The notes under the pieces are model-generated. The model had not been told where the DNA came from. It worked only from the letters and a program-made list of their open reading frames with translations, and did not search any database. Of a DNA stretch of 28,390 bases, positions 20,688 through 28,390 are shown piece after piece; within the stretch, counting starts at the first letter, position 1; the number at the start of each line of letters is the position of its first letter. Source of the DNA: Acanthaster planci (taxonomy: Eukaryota; Echinodermata; Asteroidea; Valvatida; Acanthasteridae); assembly GCF_001949145.1 (NCBI RefSeq), contig NW_019091744.1, positions 20,438-48,827 on the forward strand. The letters run 5' to 3'. The position numbers and the translations under genes are program-made.

Positions 20688-21753
20688 CAGTGCTGTATGA
20701 CTGGAGTCCAGGACGCGGACTCGAGTCAGTTTTTCCACTACTCGGACTCGACTCAAGTCACAGTGGATAATGATTCGGACTCGACCACGATGACTCGGAC
20801 TTGAGCTGGTGACTGGAGTCATGTATTTTCATGAAACATAATATGTACCGTATACACCGTCAACAAATTATTTGTTACCACCAGTGCTATCACTGCTTTG
20901 TATATGTGGAGCGTCGTCGCGTTGCACGTTTTCCTTTTCGCCCATTTTTGCACGGTTAACTGGGTCGACCAGACGTGTCATATTCCGTATCCACAAACTG
21001 TACGGCGGTAATGAGACTGTGCGTTGGGCGCACATTTGTTATTTGCACGCGAGTACGCACTGATGTTCCCAAACAATCGTGGACGTTAAACAAAAGAATT
21101 AATGACCGTCCGCGATTCCCGGCACGTCCACGATTGCCAACTGTGTACAAAACATGATAGAGGTCTTCCAAAAAAGTTAAAGTATGAACAAAAGAGGACA
21201 ATAGGAACGTCTGTGATTGCCCAAAAAACACGTTTACATGGGCGTACATATTCCGCCTCATGGTATCCATAACCAGTTACGAGAATGAATACTTTTGGCG
21301 AAATGGCCAGGCTCGTGTGCATATAATTAAACGCTTGGCCTACGCTGGGCATGACTGTAAAAGATTTTTAAACCCTCATCTTTGGCTCACGCATTCTCCC
21401 AAGTCCGTCTTAAATGTACTTTAAAACCGGCCCAGCACTTCATTCCCTAAATAAAGAAATAAACGAAGATACTGGAATTTAAAGTTCAAACGGTGGATGA
21501 TTTGCTTAAGCAAAAAAGTCCTATAGCTTTTTCAATGAATGTAATTAATCAGCATAGACGAAACTGGTAGCCCACAACGGACTTACAACTTTGATCATGG
21601 ATTTCCTCTATGGTTTGATACACTTAGAATAATTGGCTGAACAATTTGATTCATGACTTGTGACTCGTAACTCAGACTCGAGATTTGTGACTCGAGGCTT
21701 GAGACTCGGGACTCGAACTCGGACTCGACATTGATGACTCGATTAGAACACTG
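20688..21753. mobile_element. hAT-like non-autonomous DNA transposon with GACTCG subterminal repeats
   Basis: A perfect 8-bp direct repeat TTTTCAGG flanks the element (20680-20687 and 21754-21761). The ends are CAGTGCTGTA on the left and, inverted, CAGTGTTCTAATCGAGTC on the right. Both subterminal regions (20700-20820 and 21655-21745) carry many copies of GACTCG or its complement, as expected for transposase-binding repeats of hAT elements. The 1066-base length and lack of a transposase frame mark it as non-autonomous. The 8-bp duplication is intact. Confidence 0.85.
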
Positions 21754-21761
21754 TTTTCAGG

Positions 21762-24700
21762 TATTCTAATGAGAGCACCAAGATTTTCACAATAATACTT
21801 CTCAGCATTGCTCAATTGATCGCAGCTCTTCGGACCCCTTGGCATAGAGGCAGCTATTTAGTCGTGATGTGATGCGGTCTGATACGGTGTGGTTGTCACA
21901 AACGGAAGTGATTTTAGCCCACACCTTGCGTGTCAAAACCAGAAAACAAAAAGCATGCTGTTTAAAAACTCAACAAAATAAGGCCAAGCAGTGGAAATGC
22001 ATGCAATATAGATTGATTTAACTTACAGAGAGCTCCAGTGTGCCATACCATAGAGCCCCTGGTCCAGGTCAATTTGAGGAAGTAGTAGCACAGTTTTAGC
22101 TATATATTGACTCATATAATGGTGGGTGTGCTTGACAGTGTGCTTGGCCGGTAACTTGAGGTGGTCCTCAGGAAGTCTCGGCCTTCAGCGCTGTCTCGGC
22201 TAGCATCAGGTCACGTCACTGTACTCGAAGCAGGTCAAGCACTCCCCGCCGTGTCAATGTGGCACTCAGTGAATCCTGGCAATCTAAGCCCTATAATAGG
22301 TCTACTTCACAGAGGGAAACTAAACAAAAGAAATACCAAGGAGCTTAAATGCAACATATGTGAAGAAATTATGCAGATGCTAGATTTGCTATTCAAATTA
22401 CATTCTTTCTACACTGACTAGCTGCATGCCAACAAGAACTACAAGTTAAAAATTAAAGTCTTACACAATAAAGAAAAAGCTTAAATAAAACAACTCAGAG
22501 TAGTAGGGGCCATTGACAGTGATCTGATGCGATCGCAAACGCACTCCTTTTCACAGTGCAAGTGAAAAAGAGGCTGGGAATCATGCATGAAACAGTATGC
22601 AGGTGTCGAGAACGTCAAAATGAAAAACGTCGGAAGTGTTGCGACAACCTGTCCACTGGTAACGGGTTGAAACCCGACACCGTAGTTCCACACAGTAAAA
22701 AAAAAATTATTCCTTGTTTGATTTTCGACATTGAATGTTGAACCACAGAGGAAGGACTCAGAAGGAGTTACAACTGGCGCATCGAAGTGCTCAGTGATCA
22801 TCGCCGCCCATACAGACGAATAATAGAGCCTGACAGTTTATCCCTGATGGTGCGCTTCTGGAACCCTTAGATAGGAAAAATAACGAGCAAAGATTTTAAA
22901 ATTTGTAATATTTTTCGTTGTTACTTCTTAAAAAATCCAACTCGGAAAAGGGGCTTTTGGAAAATATTTGCTAGTGTATCAATTTATAGAAACTGAAAAA
23001 TCACCTGACCTGAAAGAGAAATATCCTGCCTAAAGGTTTCCCATCACTCCCGAGAATCTAAAATACGTGAAGAACAGTGCAATGCAGCAGTTTCGTGCAC
23101 AGTTTGAAATTTTACGGTGGTCCGTCGGTAAAAACCGAAATAAAAACAGATCCAAATATTTTACTCAGGCTTACAATTTATAAGTAGTAAACCTATAGCA
23201 ATATTCTACTTCAATTACGAAAGATTCTAATCATTTATCTAACCTTTGCTGACAACTATGTGATGTCAACTCAACGGAATCTGGGAACCCAATGACTGCA
23301 AGTAGGTAAATCTTTGCAACGTTGTACAAATCTCGTTTTCAAGTAAGCACGGGCAGTGAAAACAAACATGCATGAACATGGAGACCTAGGTAAGATATCG
23401 CCGAAAGTGAAAGGTCGTTAATAAAAATTAGTTTTTTACCCATCTCCAGGTGACTTTTCCTAAATATTACTGGAGGAAGATAAAGTTAAAATTCCAACAT
23501 AAGCCATTCATGGGATGGTTTGAGTTTGGATTCATTCTTTCAAAATCAACGAACGTGATAGGACGGCCTAACGTAAAATCCCAGTAGGAGGACCGCGCGA
23601 GGGTTCCTGAAACTCGCTGCCTGACCTTTCACTTTCAGGCTCAATAGTAAAACATTTGAAAAATGCCTGATTACTGCCTGCAGCTTAGCCGGACAAGTGG
23701 GCCTGGTAATATCCTAGCAATTGCTTGGTGGTTTCTTTGCAATTTACTCCAACTTATCGCAGTGACCAGGAAATAGAAAGGAAAATAACTATCATTAGAT
23801 TTACTTTTGTCGCCGTGAATAATTGCTATAAAATGTTGATGTCATTTTCCATATTCCATGTAATGTTTGTAATTTTATTTTGTCACGCCAAAACATCAGT
23901 TTCAAAGTCTTTGTACGAATTTGGTTGAGACTGGTCAACAACTGGTGTCCATTACAGGACCGTTAAGTTCACAAAAACAACAAAATGCGCTGTTTCATCA
24001 CATTTGGAAAGTACAGATTTGTGGAATTTCAAATGCATAAATTACGCTGTTTACAGTGCATTTGGAAAGTATAGATTTGTCGTTCCGAATCCACGCTTTT
24101 GTTTACAAATAAGAAAGTTCCACTGTTCTAACAATATTTTGACATCATTGCAATGGCTTAAGAATAAGTAACCCTTTGACATTCGGCAACCGCTCAGGAT
24201 GCATATGATGGAGTGCAAAACGGACAAAAAACAAACTGCACCACCTACATTTCAGGGCTTGTTAGCCCCGAAAACCCCATGCCCCCAGTTGCAAGGAGTC
24301 GTTGCTAATTGAGAACAATGATATCAGGTTCAATGGAATCTCCATACTCTACTGGACAACTAAGGGAGCTGATACTGTGGTGTCATCTAGGAAAGACATT
24401 GTTCAGTGTTTACGTATTTGCGATTGCTCAACTGCTTGCTTATTTCTATGGACATGAATCATCCAAACAAATAAGGAAAAACAAGGAAATGAACTCCAAT
24501 TAACTCGACCAAAATACAGGAATTTTTTATGTACAGACCAATGTAACATGGAGACTTCTTCCAAGGATGACATCACAGTTTTGCTCGTGAACATGGAAAT
24601 CTCAATAGCTTTAAAACGAAAAATCATTTTAATTAATTAGGGAAACAACTCTTGACAATAAGCATAACTGAGACACAAAGGTGTAGGTTGAATGTATGTA

Positions 24701-25074
24701 TTTAGCCAAACTAATTTAACTACCCTTAAACGGATGTAGGATGTAAAACGAAACATACTATCTAACTACGGTTGGCTAAAGAACAAAAACTGTGTTTCCT
24801 CGAAACTCAAAACCTGCAGAATTCTGAATACACACCTTTTAAAGATTAATCGAGGCTTTTAGTTACTTTTTTTCAAGTAAGATATTCAAGGACTACTCCA
24901 CAGTCCCATTTTAATTAATTTGCCAATGGTTTAACCTACCTACCATGCAAGCAATACATGTATCAATCAATAAACTCTGATTAAATGTCCTCAAACGTAC
25001 TTATGCATTCGTAAACTATACTACATTGCCGATATTGTTAATGATTAATGTACAATTATCGTGGAAATCACTCA
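21762..25074. other. No gene recognised
   Basis: No convincing exon on either strand. A diverged tandem pair (core CATTTGGAAAGTA, then AGATTTGT) lies at about 23987-24022 and 24044-24081. Short open frames near 22161-22421, 22481-22801 and 23725-23928 have no recognisable domain and no splice or family support. Confidence 0.5.
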
Positions 25075-25870
25075 GAAGCGTCGGTGCATGGAATGAATTA
25101 GCCACCTGATGGTAACCTGAGGTACATGGCGCCAGTCCAGTCACGGGCGTATCCGGGGGGAAAGGGGCACGTGCCCCCCATTCCCGGTGCCCCCCCCTGG
25201 AAAAAACGGATGAATGGATATTGAACAAGGCTAGCAAAGGCTTGCCCCAAAACCACACCACTAAAAGCTGGTGCCCCTCCCTCAAGATGCTGGTGCCCCC
25301 CTTGTGGCCCTACTAATAAAATTCTAGCTACGCCAGTGCGCCAGTCATCAGTAAAAACAGCAGCAAGTTCTTGAGCTGATCTAAGCACCACTGTACGTGA
25401 CCGGATGCGGCGATCAAGTATATCCCATACGAGTTTGAGTACCAAGTACAAGTACTACAAGACACTGATACTCAATGGGGCTGAGGTCTTTACTGAAGGA
25501 AGGCTATGGTACGAGTTCAATTTGATTGTCGTCAAGATACTTTGTAACCACTCTAGCGGCATGACGTCGCGCATTGTCATGTTGAAACAGGGTTATATTT
25601 GGGTGTCCATTCAGAAATGGCCTCACTACTGGCTCTAACACTTCATCCCAGCAGGTCAGTATATAAGGCCATTTGCTGTGTTACCAGTCCAGACGAGGAT
25701 GCTGCCCCCCATCTGTCGTGATCTACGACATAACAGTCAAAGAATCGCTCACAACGACAAAGTTAAACTCGAACGCTTCCGTCATAATAGCTTGTACGGA
25801 AACTTGATTCATTGGAGAATCTGCCTCCAGCAGAAGCACCCCTTCAGTGGTTGGAAAGAGCCATTTTAGT
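25075..25870 (-). pseudogene. Tc1/mariner transposase pseudogene, interrupted by a MITE
   Basis: Reading leftwards, broken frames give the catalytic core of a Tc1-type transposase: V-V-R-P-F-L-N-G-H-P, then H-D-N-A-R-R-H-A-A-R-V (Asp codon 25576-25578), then D-L-S-P-I-E (Glu codon 25471-25473). Asp and Glu are separated by 34 residues, as in D34E families. After this come L-V-W-D-I-L-D-R-R-I-R-S-R and the C-terminal V-P-Q-V-T-I-R-W-L-I-H-S-M-H-R-R. It is dead: a TAG replaces the Trp of the P-W pair (25504-25506), there is a roughly 35-base insertion with a frameshift after S-P-I-E, there are other shifts upstream, and a 201-bp element sits near the 3' end. Terminal inverted repeats were not identified. 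Confidence 0.87.
25138..25338. mobile_element. hAT-like MITE inserted in the Tc1 pseudogene
   Basis: CGCCAGTC is duplicated exactly at 25130-25137 and 25339-25346. The ends are imperfect inverted repeats containing GGCGTA (CAGTCACGGGCGTATCC on the left; CACTGGCGTAGCTAG in reverse complement on the right). The body is rich in runs of G and C. Removing it and one duplicate restores continuous transposase text (D-W-R then H-V-P-Q-V-T-I-R), which dates the insertion after the Tc1 copy. Confidence 0.85.
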
Positions 25871-26732
25871 CGGGAGTGTTCATTTTGTTGGTAACAATGC
25901 TACTGTAACGCGTGCATTTCATAGTCGTTGGTGAACTAGTGAGGTTCATTTCGGTCAAACTGACTCAATCGTGACATTCTCGTATTTAGTCCGATATATC
26001 GGTTTTGGTCTCCATGAACCATTAGCCATCACAAGAACATCTCAAATGCTATGCAGCATAGCAAACATCCATGTTGGTATTACAGCTATTTAAAATTGAT
26101 CACCACAGCATGAGATATACACTCTTAAAAAGTATTTTATCAACTTGCGATATTTTTTGGCTTGAAACATGGGTGTAAATCCCGGGGGTGGAGGATGTAA
26201 CGTTTTAGTGTTGAGTAGAAAATAAAGGGGATTTATGGAGGCGAAAAGTGGCCATCTGCTTTTCTGCTATCAGAATGGTAGAAAAGTAGATTTCATGTTC
26301 TGGTAACTTGCAATTTCGACTTTTCGTCTTCCATAGGGGGTTGTGAAGACTTTTTTCCGACTCCAATTGCTACAAATATCCCTCAAAGAGGGAAAACAAT
26401 GAAAGCACCACAAACATGGCATATGTAAGATTTTGCAGTGAATGTCCATTTTGATCATAGGCTAGACATAGCCCCCTACATACCGTCATTTGATGTCCCC
26501 TTGCTTTTCAAATTTCCTGGCCCAGCAAGTCATCCCCCATCCCCATTCGTCACCCCATCCCCTAATTTCTGGCACAATTTTACGTACAAATTCACTATTG
26601 GCTTACAACATGCTAGAGTAGCAAAGAATGGATAAAAGTATGAAATATCTCCAAGTCCCCCATTGGCAAAGGCCTTTGACCCATTAGCATACATTCTTGC
26701 CAGTAACCTGATATCGGAAAATACTATGCACT
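25871..26732. other. Gene B 3' flank with transposon debris
   Basis: Adjacent to the Tc1 pseudogene the sequence up to about 26040 may be its decayed 5' part, but no motif was secure. A tract at about 26490-26590 is an inverted relative of the MITE-like fragment near 17810. No AATAAA on the minus strand was seen in the first few hundred bases below gene B's stop, so the 3' end of the transcript is not placed. Confidence 0.45.
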
Positions 26733-26864
26733 TTAAAAGTTCTCCTTATGAAATATGAAGCCGAACTTCTGGCAGTGTTTATTGATGATCCTTCCCAAAG
26801 CCGGCGAACCGCAGAAGAACACCGACACTCTTCCCTTACCCTCCTCTTGAATTTCCTTGAAGAG
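26733..26864 (-). CDS. NOX5-like: Gene B last exon
   Basis: The exon has 43 codons plus a TAA stop (26733-26735), with acceptor TATTCCAG. It starts L-F-K-E-I-Q and carries V-S-V-F-F-C-G-S-P-A-L-G-R, ending H-K-E-N-F. No long Met-initiated frame marks it; it was found from splice phase and the C-G-S-P motif. Confidence 0.95.
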   Translation of the reverse strand, partial: LFKEIQEEGKGRVSVFFCGSPALGRIINKHCQKFGFIFHKENF

Positions 26865-27751
26865 CTGGAATATAAAACCAGATAACGAAAACACGTTTTC
26901 TAAATATTCCACGTTAAAGTATGGATATTAATTCTTATATTTGCCTACATTATTATTTACGATCCATAAAATATTTCGAGATTCAAAGTCAAAGGCGCGA
27001 AATTTTGTGCCGTAAAAGAATGACACATGGATTAGTCAGTTATGTTACCCAATGAGTTCCAAGTTTATAATATAATTAACTCTTGTAATTTTACGCCATG
27101 CTGGGATGTTAGAAAGTTACCGTAGCAGTGGAACACTGCGCACATTTGCCATCCAAACTTGATTTCCAACCCTTGCTCAATTCAAAAAAAATCCCAACTC
27201 ACCCCACCCGGCCAAAAACACGTTCGTAAAAGGGATGCTCAAATACAGTTACGAAAGTACTAAAGCAGTAAAATGCATGTACAAACCAAATTCTGGTTAA
27301 GGAAGTCGTATCAAAAATCACAAAGCAACAACAACAACAACAACAACAACAACAAAAAGGCCATTTTGTTTCTCGGCACCAGTGCTTGCTGAAAAAAGAT
27401 ACTCCGACATCATATTGGTTTCTGATTTTACTTTGAAAAGAGAGTAATTTGTACACTTCATTTGTTGTTCTAACTTTGTTCTTTTGTCACCTTATTCCAG
27501 TCTGGTCTTCCTGCCTGCAGCTGAGTTCGTAGTCCAGTCAACATGTCCCTGTTTTCCTGCTTATGGACTAAGTCTAGTGCCATCTGGAGGCCAACATTCT
27601 TCATGTCGAAGCGCTGAATCCCTGTCATGAATAGATGGATATCCAAGAAACGATCCAACGAGTACTGACTCTGCCCTTGCTCCAGATTCAACAGCATGTC
27701 TACGAACCACTCAAAGGCCGTGTGGTTTCGATTCAACCAAATAAAATCAAC
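26733..27751 (-). CDS. NOX5-like: Gene B: NOX5-type NADPH oxidase, C-terminal end (last two exons)
   Basis: Two exons (27491-27751 and 26733-26864) join in phase 0 across a 626-base GT-AG intron and give 130 residues ending in a stop. They cover the end of the NADPH-binding domain: V-D-F-I-W-L-N-R-N, F-E-W-F-V-D-M-L, G-L-Q-M-A-L-D-L, G-R-P-D-W-N-K, F-F-C-G-S-P and a final E-N-F. The G-R-P-D-W and C-G-S-P motifs contact NADPH, and the terminal phenylalanine is typical of NADPH oxidases. The earlier exons must lie beyond base 28390; none was recognised in 27752-28390. Since gene A starts downstream on the same strand and lacks this part, B is read as a separate tandem copy. Confidence 0.93.
27326..27357 (+). 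repeat. (CAA)n microsatellite in gene B's last intron
   Basis: About ten uninterrupted AAC/CAA units lie in the intron between gene B's two last exons. On the other strand they appear as a poly-Cys frame, which is an artefact. Confidence 0.9.
27491..27751 (-). CDS. NOX5-like: Gene B penultimate exon
   Basis: The exon has exactly 87 codons, phase 0 at both ends, with acceptor TTGTTACAG and donor GTGACA. It contains W-L-N-R-N, L-D-I-H-L-F-M-T-G-I and G-R-P-D-W-N-K, which line up without gaps to the NOX5 C-terminal region as I know it. Confidence 0.95.
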
Positions 27752-28390
27752 CTGTAACAAAAACCTTCCATTAAAAATGATTCAAACAAATACCCATTGC
27801 TTTAATCAAATGTAAAGGTCCACCAAAAGGAGTTTGCCAACGATGCGGTATGAATAGGCCATGGAGGAACTACGCTATTATACACTACTGCTTGATGATG
27901 TATCGCACGATGTTGATCGCGAGTGCATGCACACGTAACGGCGGCTGCTACCCACACCAAAGCAAACTGACCCCCGCACGTTTTACTGTTTAAAAACATT
28001 TTCAGCTTGTACATGTACACAGGATTACCTCTTTTGTCTGGTTCACAGATGTAAATGTGTACCACAGAAACGACGTCATCTGAAAAAGAGTGCCCGACTA
28101 AATGTATGGGGAACTGGGGGTCTCCTTTACTGTACACATTACTCAACCGTACCCCATCAAAAACACGTTAAAATTACGCGGTAGCAGGATAACAGTCAAT
28201 TAAGCAAGTTTGGCAGCTTTTGGACATCGTTTTATACCAAAAAACCAAGGTCTACGGCGACGCACGCTGACCAGAAACCGGAGACATTTTTGCGGCCTAA
28301 TGTGGACGGATCTACTACTGTAAGAGTTTTTTCAAAGAGATCACATGGCTTTCGAGTCCAGATGGCCGACTCATAAATAAGGTAAATGAT
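27752..28390. other. Intron of gene B, no exon recognised
   Basis: By position this is the intron before the penultimate exon. Two minus-strand stretches stay open (about 27802-28146 and from about 28230 to the edge), but neither shows NOX5 motifs such as the glycine-rich block expected before W-L-N-R-N. They may be repeat text. Confidence 0.5.

Noticed and set aside
22481-22801. 106-residue minus-strand open frame
   Set aside because: No recognisable domain, no supported splice structure, and an uneven composition typical of chance frames.
25098-25451. 117-residue minus-strand open frame taken as one protein
   Set aside because: It is a chimera: the first part is Tc1 transposase, the rest is read through the inserted MITE.
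27199-27456. Open frame on the minus strand with a poly-cysteine run
   Set aside because: The run is simply the (CAA)n microsatellite read on the other strand, inside gene B's intron.
27802-28146. 114-residue minus-strand open frame as a gene B exon
   Set aside because: It has no NADPH oxidase motif and its position does not provide the block expected before the penultimate exon.
1-28390. CRISPR array or bacterial-type operon
   Set aside because: No regularly spaced repeats with unique spacers, no ribosome-binding-site-led gene series; the coding text is spliced eukaryotic.

Overview
The window looks like nuclear DNA from an intron-rich animal, most likely a marine invertebrate; the species cannot be named from sequence alone. 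It is AT-rich and mostly non-coding. The real coding pieces are short blocks with GT-AG boundaries whose phases fit exactly, and the rest is packed with decayed eukaryotic transposable elements. There are no bacterial-style operons.

Gene A (minus strand, 9085 down to the left edge) is the N-terminal two thirds of an EF-hand NADPH oxidase of the NOX5 type. I reconstructed eight consecutive exons (8965-9085, 8432-8582, 4302-4512, 2775-2974, 2250-2453, 1423-1613, 1017-1211, 275-407), and a ninth may begin at base 5. Together they give about 468 residues: an EF-hand region, the haem-binding transmembrane core with its histidine pairs, and the start of the FAD-binding domain. The first exon with the start codon lies somewhere upstream and was not found. 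The NADPH half lies beyond base 1.

Gene B (minus strand, 27751 to 26733) is the C-terminal end of another NOX5-type oxidase: two exons ending in the family's usual terminal phenylalanine and a stop codon. Because both genes read leftwards, B's 3' end lies upstream of A's 5' region. The simplest reading is a head-to-tail tandem pair of NOX5 paralogues. Such enzymes take NADPH electrons across the membrane to oxygen to make superoxide under calcium control.

The 17.6 kb between them, and gene A's introns, hold mobile-element debris: a 5'-truncated non-LTR retrotransposon filling most of one intron (3042-4250); a small insertion with a 13-bp target duplication and tRNA-like boxes nearby (6835-7190); a foldback element carrying a hammerhead-ribozyme-like core of the kind known from Penelope-like elements (11836-12150); a TTAA-flanked inverted-repeat element (13469-14265); GC-rich foldbacks (16938-17535); a 1066-bp hAT-like element with an 8-bp target duplication and GACTCG repeats (20688-21753); and a dead Tc1/mariner transposase interrupted by a hAT-like MITE (25075-25870). 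The rest showed no convincing gene.
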